NCBI GenBank assembly: GCA_019114885.1
Contig: DXEQ01000005.1
Location: forward strand, 1-25,716
Length of the DNA: 25,716 nucleotides
Origin: Candidatus Anaerobutyricum stercoripullorum
GTDB lineage: Bacteria; Bacillota; Clostridia; Lachnospirales; Lachnospiraceae
Reading direction: 5' to 3'
Position 1 is the stretch's first letter. Each line of letters begins with the position of its first letter. The notes under the pieces are model-generated. The model was not told the origin of the DNA, made no database searches, and saw nothing but the letters and a program-made list of their open reading frames with translations. Positions 14,861 to 23,166 of this stretch are shown in pieces. Position numbers and translations under genes: made by a program.

Positions 14861-15892
14861 ATGGATTTTATCAGTGAACTGCAGCGGTTTTTGGCCGGCC
14901 GGGGTTTTCGGAGACTGGAGGCGGATGGCGGACTGCTGTGGATAAAGGAAAGAAGCAGTCATATCCAATTGATTGAGGTGATACCGGAGCTGCTGCCGGG
15001 ACAGACCCGGATGCCGGTGGACCGGCAGGAGGAACGGATCCGGAGGCTGGAGAAGCAAGTGATGCTGCGGCTTGGCAAGAAGACGGAGCGTCTCACGCTG
15101 ATGCTGTTTAAGGGGGCGCCGGATGAGGATACAATAGAGGAGATCGTGCCGTATCCGAATATCTGGTGTGTCGACAGAGTCGGCGGAAGGGTGCTCATAT
15201 ATGAGAATCAGAGAGCGGACTTCTACGGTCTGAAAGATGGACTGGAACAGTTTATGGCGGCATATCAGGAGATGGAACGCAGCAGGAACAGAAGGGAACT
15301 GCGCCGGATGTTTCGCCCGGTGAACACCGCTTTAGTCGGCGTCAATGTACTGGTTTTTCTTATTTTGAACTTCATGGGGAATGTTCTGGACGCCGGCTTT
15401 ATGGCGGAACACGGGGCGATGTTCTGGGATGCTGTTGTTGAGAGAGGGGAGTTTTATCGGCTCCTGACTTCCACGTTTATGCATTTTGGCGCGGAGCATC
15501 TGCTGCAGAACATGCTGATTCTTTTGCTGATCGGTTCCAGACTGGAGCGGATCATCGGAGGCGGAAGGTATCTGGCGGTATATCTGGGATCAGGACTTGC
15601 CGCATCGGCAGCTTCTCTTTTTGTCACCCTCGCCAGAGAACCGTATACCGTGTCGGCGGGAGCGTCCGGCGCTGTTTTCGGAGTCATGGGCGGTCTGCTG
15701 TTTTTGATTTTGAAGGATATTGTTCAGAAGAGGAGATACCGCATGGAGGAGATCGGGCTGAGCGGCATGCTGTTTGTCATCGTCTCCGCGCTATCCTACG
15801 GCTTTACCACCACCGGCGTGGATAATGCGGCTCATGTGGGCGGACTGATCGCAGGATTCCTTCTGACGGGAATCCTGACAATTCGGAAATGA
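14861..15892 (+). CDS. Rhomboid family intramembrane serine protease
   Basis: A 343-residue protein. Residues 1-150 form a soluble N-terminal domain, probably cytoplasmic and of the kind seen on YqgP-like rhomboids. The membrane core starts near residue 155. The catalytic Ser is Ser269 in GASGAVFG, the His is His325 in NAAHVGG, and HLLQNM (213-218) is the conserved loop-helix signature with Asn217. Six helices can be outlined. Such proteases cut membrane proteins within or near their helices; the substrate is unknown. The start at 14861 is preferred over the ATG four codons earlier because GGAGG (14851-14855) lies 5 bases before it. The gene has its own promoter, so its position after the Tad operon need not mean shared function. 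Confidence 0.92.
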   Translation: MDFISELQRFLAGRGFRRLEADGGLLWIKERSSHIQLIEVIPELLPGQTRMPVDRQEERIRRLEKQVMLRLGKKTERLTLMLFKGAPDEDTIEEIVPYPNIWCVDRVGGRVLIYENQRADFYGLKDGLEQFMAAYQEMERSRNRRELRRMFRPVNTALVGVNVLVFLILNFMGNVLDAGFMAEHGAMFWDAVVERGEFYRLLTSTFMHFGAEHLLQNMLILLLIGSRLERIIGGGRYLAVYLGSGLAASAASLFVTLAREPYTVSAGASGAVFGVMGGLLFLILKDIVQKRRYRMEEIGLSGMLFVIVSALSYGFTTTGVDNAAHVGGLIAGFLLTGILTIRK

Positions 15893-16000
15893 TTTTGTCA
15901 GAACTTAGTAAGTTTTAAAACACATATCGGTCACAAGTTTTCTTTATACTAAGACCCGTAAGATTAATTCTTATAAATCCTCTCCCCTCATAATGGATTT

Positions 16001-16034
16001 GCGGCAGGCTGCCTTGGCAGCCTGCCGCTCTTTG
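16001..16034. terminator. Bidirectional terminator-like hairpin between the rhomboid gene and pfkA
   Basis: A perfect 13-base inverted repeat (16001-16013 with 16016-16028) around a TT loop, followed on the plus strand by TCTTTG. The two genes converge on it. The T run is weak on both strands, so efficiency is uncertain. The rest of 15893-16087 is AT-rich, and I see no gene in it. Confidence 0.65.
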
Positions 16035-16087
16035 TGTCCGGGAATTCTTTCAGAATACCCGCATATGAAAAACTTGTCTTTGCCGGA

Positions 16088-17161
16088 TCAGTCTCCGAAG
16101 GAGATACCAAGAGTCTTGGCCTGTTTTACGATCTGATCGTCCGGGGAAACGTATTTCAGTTTGCCGGCAGTCTCTTTCAGAGGGATGGAGGATACCTCGT
16201 ATCCTTTCATGATGACCATCTTACCGTAGTCTTCTTTTTCGATGAGTTCTGCGGCTGCAGCGCCCAGACGGCTGGAGATGACACGGTCGAAAGGTACCGG
16301 GCTTCCGCCTCTCTGGGTATGTCCAGGGATGGTGACACGAACTTCCTGACCGGTAGCCTCCTCAATCTGTGCGGCCAGCTCGTAGCCGACAGTGGAGTGC
16401 TGACGGTTAGCCAGTTTCTCTTTGTACTGTTTCTTGGATAACTTGGCGTCCTCTTTGGAGATGGCGCCCTCAGCTACGGCCAGGATGGTGAATCCTTTGC
16501 CCTGCTCGGAACGGCGCTTGATGGCCTCGATCACGTGATTTAAGTTATATGGGATCTCAGGGATGAGGATAACGTCCGCGCCGCCTGCGATGCCGGCATG
16601 GAGAGTTACCCAGCCTACCTTGTGGCCCATCAGCTCTACGATGAATACACGGTCATGGGATGCGGCTGTGGTGTGGATACAGTCGATGGCGTTGGTGGCG
16701 ATATCAACAGCGCTCTGGAAACCGAAGGTCATGTCAGTGCCCCACAGGTCGTTGTCGATGGTCTTCGGAAGAGATACCACATTTAATCCTTCCTCGCTTA
16801 ACAGGTTGGCTGTTTTCTGGCTTCCGTTACCGCCAAGTACTACCAGACAGTCAAGGTCCAGATATTTGTAGGTGGCCTTCATGGCTTCTACCTTGTCCAC
16901 TCCGTTCTCATCCGGAACCCGCATTAACTTGAACGGCTGTCTGGATGTTCCCAGAATGGTGCCGCCTCGTGTGAGGATACCGGAGAAGTCTTTGGCGGTC
17001 AGACGTTTGTAGTTGCCGTAGATCAGACCTTTGTAACCGTCTTCAAATCCGTAAAACTCTACGTTGCCCTCAAGATGCAGCATACCTTTTACAACGCCCC
17101 GCATGGTGGCGTTCAGGCTCTGACAGTCTCCCCCGCTTGTTAACATACCGATTCTCTTCAT
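16088..17161 (-). CDS. pfkA: 6-phosphofructokinase (atypical active-site motif)
   Basis: A 357-residue glycolytic enzyme that phosphorylates fructose 6-phosphate. The family blocks are present: the N-terminal GMLTSGGDCQSLNATMRGVV, the substrate block LPKTIDND (131-138, catalytic Asp136), MGHKVGW (178-184), and PGHTQRGGSPVPFDR near the C-terminus. Two positions usually decide the phosphate donor. The Gly at 113 (E. coli Gly104) points to ATP, while Lys133 (E. coli Gly124) is the residue found in pyrophosphate-type and in atypical ATP-type enzymes. The motif that is normally GGDGS reads GGNGS (110-114), so the metal-binding Asp is Asn112. AAAGGA precedes the start. It is probably co-directional but separate from recR (97 bases upstream). 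No clear promoter was found in that gap. Confidence 0.9.
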   Translation of the reverse strand: MKRIGMLTSGGDCQSLNATMRGVVKGMLHLEGNVEFYGFEDGYKGLIYGNYKRLTAKDFSGILTRGGTILGTSRQPFKLMRVPDENGVDKVEAMKATYKYLDLDCLVVLGGNGSQKTANLLSEEGLNVVSLPKTIDNDLWGTDMTFGFQSAVDIATNAIDCIHTTAASHDRVFIVELMGHKVGWVTLHAGIAGGADVILIPEIPYNLNHVIEAIKRRSEQGKGFTILAVAEGAISKEDAKLSKKQYKEKLANRQHSTVGYELAAQIEEATGQEVRVTIPGHTQRGGSPVPFDRVISSRLGAAAAELIEKEDYGKMVIMKGYEVSSIPLKETAGKLKYVSPDDQIVKQAKTLGISFGD

Positions 17162-17258
17162 TGTATCATTTCCTTTCTTTTCTCTGAGTGATCAGCAGTG
17201 CACGGGCCGTGGACAAAAACCGCGGACCGTTGGTTAATAGTGAAATATTAAAGGTTAG

Positions 17259-17858
17259 TTATAGCTCAATCCGGCCATCCAGAGCCCGAGAGAGTGTGAC
17301 CTCATCAATGTATTCCAGCTCGCCTCCGATCGGAACGCCGCTGGCAATTCTCGTAATCCGGATGCCCATGGGCTTGACCTTCTTTGTGATATACATGGCG
17401 GTGGCTTCGCCGTCCAGACTGGAATTGGTCGCGAGGATCAGTTCTTTGACAGGAGTTGTCTCCAGCCGCTCCATGAGTTCTTTAAAGCGGATATCGTCCG
17501 GGCCCTTGCCGAGACTCGGGACCAGGGTACCCTGCAGAACGTGATAAACGCCGTCATACTGGCCGGTCTTTTCGTAGGCGGCCAGGTCTTTGGTGTGTTC
17601 CACTACCATGATCGTGCTGTGGTCCCTCTTGTCACTGGCACAGATCGGACAGATCTCCCGGTCTGTGAGAGTGCAGCAGCATTTGCAGTAGCGGATGTTT
17701 TTCCGCGCGCTGACAAGGACCTCAGCCAGATGTTCCACATGCTCTTCCGGCATGTTGATGATGTGAAATGCGAGACGCTGCGCGGACTTGCTGCCGATGC
17801 CCGGCAGGCGGCGCAGCTCCTCGATCAGATTGGTGACCTGAGTACCGTAATAATTCAT
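17259..17858 (-). CDS. recR: Recombination mediator RecR
   Basis: A 199-residue protein, normal length for RecR. It has the helix-hairpin-helix LRRLPGIGSKSAQRLAFH near the N-terminus, a four-Cys zinc finger (YCKCCCTLTDREICPIC), and a Toprim domain starting IMVVEHTKDLAAYEKTG with GTLVPSLGKGPDD. RecR works with RecO and RecF to load RecA on single-stranded gaps. The start codon overlaps the ybaB stop by one base (TGATG on the minus strand), giving tight coupling in the classic dnaX-ybaB-recR order. No strong terminator was seen after it. Confidence 0.97.
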   Translation of the reverse strand: MNYYGTQVTNLIEELRRLPGIGSKSAQRLAFHIINMPEEHVEHLAEVLVSARKNIRYCKCCCTLTDREICPICASDKRDHSTIMVVEHTKDLAAYEKTGQYDGVYHVLQGTLVPSLGKGPDDIRFKELMERLETTPVKELILATNSSLDGEATAMYITKKVKPMGIRITRIASGVPIGGELEYIDEVTLSRALDGRIEL

Positions 17859-18211
17859 CAGAAGCCCAGACCTCCGCCCAGTCCGCCGAGACCGCCGGTG
17901 AGCTTGGCCATCTGATTCTGAGAGTCAGTCTCCATGGCACGGAGCGCTTCGTTGGTAGCTGCCATGATCAGATCTTCCAGCATTTCGATATCGTCAGGAT
18001 CTACCACTTCCTCCGCGATCTTGACAGCGGTAATCTCCCGCTTGCCGGAAACGGTGACGGAAACCACGCCGCCGCCGGCGGAAGCCTCATAGGTCTTCTC
18101 TTCCAGGGCCTGCTGTGTCTCGGCCATCTGTTTCTGCATTTTCTGTGCCTGTTTCATCAGATTATTCATGTTCCCCGGCATTCCGCCAGGAAATCCTCCT
18201 CGTCTTGCCAT
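17858..18211 (-). CDS. ybaB: YbaB/EbfC nucleoid-associated protein
   Basis: A 117-residue DNA-binding protein. The long helix NMNNLMKQAQKMQKQMAETQQALEE is followed by the conserved beta region (VVSVTVSGKREITAVKI) and a Gly-rich tail. EbfC-type dimers bind DNA as a tweezer and are usually encoded between dnaX and recR, as here. The frame extends to 18241, but GGAGG nine bases before the ATG at 18211 indicates that start (MARRGGFPGG). It lies 22 bases after the dnaX stop. Confidence 0.95.
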   Translation of the reverse strand: MARRGGFPGGMPGNMNNLMKQAQKMQKQMAETQQALEEKTYEASAGGGVVSVTVSGKREITAVKIAEEVVDPDDIEMLEDLIMAATNEALRAMETDSQNQMAKLTGGLGGLGGGLGF

Positions 18212-18233
18212 AATAAAAAACCTCCATAAATAT

Positions 18234-19955
18234 TTATTCAAAAATTACTGTCTGATGGATTTTACTTAAATCGATAAAATTGGACGGCTGCGCTGTCTCC
18301 TGACTGCGCACAGAACACTCGAACTTCACCCGCTTGCCCGTCTGTTCGGCCACAAGGTCGGAGAGGACGGTAAGGTTATGCTGGTGATTGCGTTCAAAGT
18401 AGCTCTTCTCAATATCATCGCGCTCGAAAACAAGCTGGATGATGCCGCTGTCCTCCGAGACGGCGATGTGGGCAGCCCCCAGAAACTTCTGCATGGGCAT
18501 GCCGGTCTGCGCCACGATATTCTTCCAGCCGGCGGCAATGGACTTAAGATCCTCCGCCTCCGCCGGAGAAAACCGTTCCCGAAGAGCCTCCTCCGCACTC
18601 TTGTTGGCGGCCGCCTCTTCTGCGCCGGGGCTGACTTTCGCATCGGAAACAGAACCGGTCCCGCTGGCTGCGTAACGCTGTACCATGGCCGCCAGAGTCT
18701 CCATCTGCTGCGGGGACAGGCCCGCGAATCCGCCGGCAAAAACGTCTGTGCCGCCTGTTTTGCCGCCGCCTGCCGGTATATTTCCCATATTGGAAACAGA
18801 ACCCCCTTCTATCCTTCGCTCCAGCATATGCACCCGCTCCAGAAGACTGCCGGAGTCGGTCTCCATCTGCGGCGTACACAGACGGATAAATCCCACCTCC
18901 AGAAGAATCCGCTTCTGCGTGGCGGTGCGAATCTGACCGGATAAGTCGGATAAGACCCGGATAAAGCGAAGCAGGGTGTTCGTCTCGATCAGGGACGCTT
19001 CCTCCCGCAGGGAGGCAATGGATTCCGCGGACAGATCCAGACTGTCCTCCGCTCCGTCCTGGTCCTTGATGATCAGAAGATTACGCAGATACCAGAGGAA
19101 ATCCGCAAGGAACTGGGACAGCTCCCGACCTTCGGTGATCATCCGGTCCACGGTGTGCAACACGGCGATGGTATCCTGTGCCAGAATACTGCGGAGCAGC
19201 TGACTGAACACGGCGGTGTCCACTGTGCCGAGCACCTCGAGGACATTCTCGTAAGTGAGCGTCTGATTCAGATAAAATGCAATGCACTGATCCAGGAGAC
19301 TTAAGGCGTCACGCATGGAGCCGTCGGCAGCCCGCGCGATGTAGCGGAGTGCCTTCTCCTCTGCCGGAATCCCTTCTTTATCCATCAGGTGAGTCAGATG
19401 ACTGGTGATGGTATCGATGGAGATCCGCCGGAAATCATATTTCTGACACCGGGAAAGGATGGTCACCGGAATCTTGTGCTTCTCTGTGGTGGCGAGAATA
19501 AATATGACGTAAGACGGCGGTTCCTCCAGAGTCTTTAAAAGCGCGTTAAAGGCGCCGGAAGATAACATGTGCACCTCATCGATGATATATACCTTATATT
19601 TGCCTTCCACGGGGGAATACTGCACCTGTTCCCGGATCTCACGGATGTGATCCACGCCGTTGTTGGAGGCGGCGTCGATCTCCAGGACGTCCAGAGAACT
19701 CTGATTGTTGATGGCCTGACAGGACGGGCACTGGTTGCAGGGGTTGCCGTCCACCGGATGCTGACAGTTGACCGCCTTTGCGAAAAGCTTCGCGATGGAT
19801 GTCTTGCCGGTTCCCCTCGTGCCGCAGAAAAGGTACGCGTGACCGATTCTGTCATAGATGATCTCATTGCGCAGAGTCCGGACGATGGCGTCCTGGCCCT
19901 GTACTTCGTCGAAATCGTTCGGGCGCCATTTTCGATATAAAGCCATGTAAGCCAT
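18234..19955 (-). CDS. dnaX: DNA polymerase III subunit gamma/tau
   Basis: A 573-residue clamp-loader subunit. It opens MAYMALYRKWRPNDFDEVQGQ, followed by Walker A GTRGTGKTS, a zinc module with four Cys (CQHPVDGNPCNQCPSC), Walker B DEVHMLS and sensor 1 ATTEKHKIPVTILSRCQ. A variable linker (about 370-440) and the tau-type C-terminal domain, which contacts the polymerase, complete it. The ATG at 19955 is preferred over a GTG three codons earlier because GGGGAG lies about 8 bases upstream. A sigma-A-type promoter is at 19995-20023. I did not find a convincing frameshift site for a short gamma form. It heads the dnaX-ybaB-recR operon. Confidence 0.96.
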   Translation of the reverse strand: MAYMALYRKWRPNDFDEVQGQDAIVRTLRNEIIYDRIGHAYLFCGTRGTGKTSIAKLFAKAVNCQHPVDGNPCNQCPSCQAINNQSSLDVLEIDAASNNGVDHIREIREQVQYSPVEGKYKVYIIDEVHMLSSGAFNALLKTLEEPPSYVIFILATTEKHKIPVTILSRCQKYDFRRISIDTITSHLTHLMDKEGIPAEEKALRYIARAADGSMRDALSLLDQCIAFYLNQTLTYENVLEVLGTVDTAVFSQLLRSILAQDTIAVLHTVDRMITEGRELSQFLADFLWYLRNLLIIKDQDGAEDSLDLSAESIASLREEASLIETNTLLRFIRVLSDLSGQIRTATQKRILLEVGFIRLCTPQMETDSGSLLERVHMLERRIEGGSVSNMGNIPAGGGKTGGTDVFAGGFAGLSPQQMETLAAMVQRYAASGTGSVSDAKVSPGAEEAAANKSAEEALRERFSPAEAEDLKSIAAGWKNIVAQTGMPMQKFLGAAHIAVSEDSGIIQLVFERDDIEKSYFERNHQHNLTVLSDLVAEQTGKRVKFECSVRSQETAQPSNFIDLSKIHQTVIFE

Positions 19956-19994
19956 GAAAATCACTCTCCCCAGTAAAAGTATCTGTACCCGAAC

Positions 19995-20023
19995 ATTTTA
20001 GCATATTTATACAAGGAAGACAA
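19995..20023 (-). promoter_or_regulatory. Sigma-A-type promoter of dnaX-ybaB-recR
   Basis: On the minus strand TTGTCT (20018-20023), a 17-base spacer and TAAAAT (19995-20000), 40 bases before the dnaX start. It lies immediately after the stop of the CotS-like gene. Confidence 0.65.
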
Positions 20024-20026
20024 TTT

Positions 20027-21013
20027 TCATTTCAACAAATACCGGGAAAAATGCTCTAAAAAATTCTGGCGTTCTTTGTTCTGCGCAGGAATCCGCTCCA
20101 GTTTTTCCAGCATTTTTGGAGAAATCCAGCTTTTTCTCCGGTTGAAATACTGATTGGATACCTTCCAGAATTTTTCCGGATACAAAAACAGAAGATAGAG
20201 AAAGAGCAGATCGCGGTCATTGAGCGGAAGCTGCTGTGCGTATCCGGCGAGTCCCCGTTCAAAAAGCCGCCAGTCATAATGATTTTTCTCCATGGCTTTT
20301 CTGAGAAACAGATAAAAATCCATGAGATAAGGGCCGTAGCAGATGGATTCAAAGCCCACGGTGGCCACGGAACCGCCGGGAAGGATCAGGATGTTATGAT
20401 GCTGATACGCGCCGTGGCGGACGCCTGAGGAAGGGGCGAGACTGTCTTCTCCCAGCGCGCGGAGTGTGGACAGCGCATGTTCCGCCTCGGCATAAAAGAC
20501 AGAGAAATATTTCATGTAGGCCAGCTCAAAAGCCTTCTTTTTGTGAGATTTTCCTATGAATCTCCGGATAGTGCGGAGCTCCTGATTCCGCCGTTCAAAA
20601 AGATGGGAAAGAGATTCGGTGCGGGGATTCTCAAAAGGAATCTCCGGGATGCCGGAGGAGATCCGGTGCATGAGGCCCAGGTTCTGGCAGGCGGCGTACA
20701 CATCGGCCGGATTCCCCAGATCACATTCCCTCCCGGAAAAATAATGTTTCAGGACAAACGGAGTGTGATAGCGGTCGTAGACGACCAGACTGTCCTCCCT
20801 GGACAGGAAATACCGGTCGGTGAGAGAAAATCCGGCCTCCGCCAGTTTTTCCTTCCATTCATATTCCATGGCCAGCTTGCGGAGAGAACTGTGGTATTCC
20901 TTTAGCAGCGCCAGCCCCTGATCGGTCTCGCACTGAAAGGTTCCCCGGCTTCGAAAGGTGGAAATAACCTTCACATCATACTGTTCCAATAAATCACGGT
21001 ACTTATCACTCAC
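20027..21013 (-). CDS. CotS-family spore coat protein, probable pseudokinase
   Basis: A 328-residue protein with a kinase-like fold of the CotS/YutH type. The region around RHGAYQHHNILIL (199-211) is the catalytic loop; homologues have HGD there, while this protein has Ala202 in place of the Asp. The downstream metal-binding Asp is also gone (VGFES, about 219-223). The C-terminal helix-rich part (LMDFYLFLRKAMEKN onward) is typical of the family. Such proteins are made in the mother cell and sit in the spore coat. The start is a GTG at 21013 with GGAGGG six bases upstream; the frame itself extends to a TTG at 21031. The cca terminator lies upstream, and a possible sigma-K -10 is at 21058-21066. 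Confidence 0.75.
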   Translation of the reverse strand: MSDKYRDLLEQYDVKVISTFRSRGTFQCETDQGLALLKEYHSSLRKLAMEYEWKEKLAEAGFSLTDRYFLSREDSLVVYDRYHTPFVLKHYFSGRECDLGNPADVYAACQNLGLMHRISSGIPEIPFENPRTESLSHLFERRNQELRTIRRFIGKSHKKKAFELAYMKYFSVFYAEAEHALSTLRALGEDSLAPSSGVRHGAYQHHNILILPGGSVATVGFESICYGPYLMDFYLFLRKAMEKNHYDWRLFERGLAGYAQQLPLNDRDLLFLYLLFLYPEKFWKVSNQYFNRRKSWISPKMLEKLERIPAQNKERQNFLEHFSRYLLK

Positions 21014-21120
21014 AACAATCCCTCCAGACAAAAAGACAGATCTCCGGTAGCATGGTCTATCCTATGACCGGAACATTTTGTATATGCAAAGAAATGCAGG
21101 GAGCAGCGCCGTGACGGCAA

Positions 21121-21148
21121 AAGAAAAGCCCCGGCACGAAGCCGGAGC
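21121..21148 (-). terminator. Rho-independent terminator after cca
   Basis: On the minus strand GCTCCGGC and GCCGGGGC pair in an 8-base stem (one G-U pair) around TTCGT, followed by TTTTCTTTT. It lies 41 bases past the cca stop and separates cca from the CotS-like gene. Confidence 0.85.
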
Positions 21149-21189
21149 CAGAACATTTTTGCAGGATTCTCATGGGAAGGACTCTCTGT

Positions 21190-22545
21190 CTACTGACGAA
21201 GCTGTCTGTAGATCTTAAGGGCCAGTTCCTTAAGGTACGGGTATTCATTTAATTCCGGGTGTTCAAGCACCATGGAGAGGAGCGTATTTAAGATGGCGCC
21301 GATGGCCTTGCCCTCCCGGATTCCCAGGGCCTTTAACTGATTGCCGTTGATCTTCAGATCTTTCAGGGTGAGACAGTCTTTTGCCGCCAGAATCTCCTCG
21401 TAGGCGACCCAGGTCTCCTGCAGGATCGAGAGCTTCTGCGCCTGATAATAGTCGCTCTGCGCGCGGACGTCGGCCTCCATCACCTTGAGAAGGTATGGGA
21501 AAAGATTGGCCCCGATGGAATGCATCACCTTGCGCACATGGCGGCGCCCGTTTTTCTTCGGATCCCGGAAACGGATATCATGATGGGAAATGAGCTGGCA
21601 GACCAGCTGGATGGTCTTATTGTCGAACTTAAGCCGCTTTAAGATATCCTTACTCATGTCCGCGCCCACCCGGTAGTGGTTATAAAAATGATCGATGCCG
21701 TACTCGTCGGTGGTCTTTGTGGCAGGCTTGCCCACATCGTGCAGGAGCATGGTGAGCCGCAGCACCGGGTTCGGTTCAATGAGCTGCACGGCATGGAGCG
21801 TGTGTTCGCCCACCGTATAGCAATGGTGCGGATTCTTCTGCTCCGTCTCCATCATCCGGTCAAATTCCGGGAAAAATACGCTGGTAAGTCCGGTGGAATA
21901 TGCCTCCCGGAAGGTCTCCGGATGGTCGGAGATGAGAAGCTTTAAAAGCTCCATCTGAATCCGCTCGGCGCTCACGTCCCGCAGATTCTCATGACAGAGG
22001 CGGATTGCTTCCCGGGTATCTTCCTCTATGCGAAAATGAAGCTGTCCGGCGAAGCGGACGGCCCGGAGCATGCGCAGCGCGTCTTCGTCAAAACGGTCTT
22101 TTGCCGCGCCCACACAGCGGACGATGCCGCGCTCCAGATCATCCATGCCGCCGAAGAGGTCGATGAGACCGTCAGCGTCATTGTATGCCATGGCGTTGAT
22201 GGTGAAATCCCTCCGCATCAGATCTTCCTTCAGACTGGTGGTGAAGGTCACGTCATTGGGACGGCGATGATCTTCATAATCTCCGTCAATGCGATACGTG
22301 GTCACCTCATAGCCGACCTTATCCATCATGACGGTGACGGTGCCGTGCTTGATGCCTGTGTCAATGGTCCGGGCAAACAGCGCCTTCACCTGCTCCGGTC
22401 TGGCGGAGGTGGTGATATCCCAGTCAGAAGGTGTCTTCCCCAGGATGGAATCCCGGACACAGCCGCCCACCACATATGCTTCATAGCCGTGGGCCGTGAG
22501 GGTCTCTATGATACTGGCAGCCTGTTTTGGAATCGATAACTTCAT
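21190..22545 (-). CDS. cca: CCA tRNA nucleotidyltransferase with HD domain
   Basis: A 451-residue enzyme that adds or repairs the 3' CCA of tRNAs. The nucleotidyltransferase head has GGCVRDSILGKTPSDWDI (28-45) with the catalytic Asp pair, then RRDFTINAMAYN and the RFDEDALRMLRAVRFAGQ block that separates class II enzymes. An HD-type phosphohydrolase region follows (LLHDVGKP). The frame stays open upstream to 23316 without family sequence, so the start is set at 22545, where AAGGAG lies 9 bases upstream. Poly(A) polymerases share the head, but the HD domain and overall length favour the CCA enzyme. A promoter is at 22588-22616 and a terminator follows the gene. Confidence 0.95.
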   Translation of the reverse strand: MKLSIPKQAASIIETLTAHGYEAYVVGGCVRDSILGKTPSDWDITTSARPEQVKALFARTIDTGIKHGTVTVMMDKVGYEVTTYRIDGDYEDHRRPNDVTFTTSLKEDLMRRDFTINAMAYNDADGLIDLFGGMDDLERGIVRCVGAAKDRFDEDALRMLRAVRFAGQLHFRIEEDTREAIRLCHENLRDVSAERIQMELLKLLISDHPETFREAYSTGLTSVFFPEFDRMMETEQKNPHHCYTVGEHTLHAVQLIEPNPVLRLTMLLHDVGKPATKTTDEYGIDHFYNHYRVGADMSKDILKRLKFDNKTIQLVCQLISHHDIRFRDPKKNGRRHVRKVMHSIGANLFPYLLKVMEADVRAQSDYYQAQKLSILQETWVAYEEILAAKDCLTLKDLKINGNQLKALGIREGKAIGAILNTLLSMVLEHPELNEYPYLKELALKIYRQLRQ

Positions 22546-22587
22546 GGGACAACACTCCTTACATTTGTATTTCACACTTTGAGAACA

Positions 22588-22616
22588 ATCATACCATATT
22601 TCGGGACATTTGCTAA
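22588..22616 (-). promoter_or_regulatory. Sigma-A-type promoter of cca
   Basis: On the minus strand TTAGCA (22611-22616), a 17-base spacer and TATGAT (22588-22593), with an extended -10 TG just before it. It lies 43 bases upstream of the cca start, in the gap shared with the divergent PrcB-domain gene. Confidence 0.65.
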
Positions 22617-22680
22617 GAGGGATTTTGGAATAAAAGAGAGTCGGAATACATAAAGAATCATTAAAAACGGGAGGACTTCC

Positions 22681-23166
22681 ATGAGTAAGAAAGATATGCC
22701 GGTTTTCGGAAGATATCTTAAGAGAAGACGGCTGTGGTCCCCGCCCCGCCCTGTATTCTGCCTTCTCATCCTGTCTCTTTTTCTGGGAGCGGCGGTCCTT
22801 GCGGCAGGGGGCTGCATCCGTCATCTGCAGATGAACGGCCCGAAAGAAAAGGTGGAGTATGACATCTGCAAAGACAGCAATCTCCCGGCGCAGCTGCAGA
22901 CGCTTCTGGAGGAGAAAAAGCAGGAGGCATGTACCTTTGTCTACAGGAACTCCATGTACATTTACCTGGTCGTGTGTTATGGCCGGAAGGAATACAGCGG
23001 CTGCAGTGTGAAGATCGAGGAATGTTGGAAGTCGGAGGATACGCTGTTTTTGCGCACCCAGCTCATGGGACCCGCCGCCGGGGAGGAGGTGGCGCGGACA
23101 CCGACCTGCCCGTATCTGGTGGTGCGGTGCAGACAGATGGATGTGTTCTGCGTCATCGATGCATAA
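22681..23166 (+). CDS. PrcB-like C-terminal domain protein, membrane-anchored or lipoprotein
   Basis: A 161-residue protein. A basic N-terminus (KRRRLWSPPRP) leads into a hydrophobic segment (about 26-45) ending in a Cys within LAAGGC, which could be a lipobox or simply an anchor. Residues 60-160 follow the PrcB C-terminal domain pattern: LPAQLQTLLEEKKQEA, then YIYLVVCYGRKEYSGCSVKI where relatives have GYGExxTGGYSI, then LRTQLMGPAAGEE and TPTCPYLVVR. The usual second Gly of TGGY is Cys in this protein, one of six Cys in the outer domain. The domain's role is poorly known. GGGAGG six bases upstream sets the start. It diverges from cca and is followed 82 bases later by the SipL-like gene. Confidence 0.72.
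   Translation: MSKKDMPVFGRYLKRRRLWSPPRPVFCLLILSLFLGAAVLAAGGCIRHLQMNGPKEKVEYDICKDSNLPAQLQTLLEEKKQEACTFVYRNSMYIYLVVCYGRKEYSGCSVKIEECWKSEDTLFLRTQLMGPAAGEEVARTPTCPYLVVRCRQMDVFCVIDA

Noticed and set aside
15893..16000. Small gene or promoter between the rhomboid gene and pfkA
   Set aside because: A TATACT occurs at 15945-15950 but has no -35 partner, and no reading frame with a ribosome binding site follows.
17162..17258. Promoter or terminator between recR and pfkA
   Set aside because: Several AT-rich hexamers and a weak CCGCGG inverted repeat are present, but none has correct spacing or a clear T run.
19988..21160. Repeated GAACATTTT in three gaps (near 19992, 21071 and 21151) as a shared regulatory site
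   Set aside because: The shared core is short, AT-rich and at different positions relative to starts; one copy simply overlaps the dnaX -10.
22625..22660. Sigma-G or sigma-F promoter before the PrcB-like gene
   Set aside because: GAATAA and CATAAAG occur at a near spacing, but the -10 has two mismatches and the spacing does not fit the consensus well.
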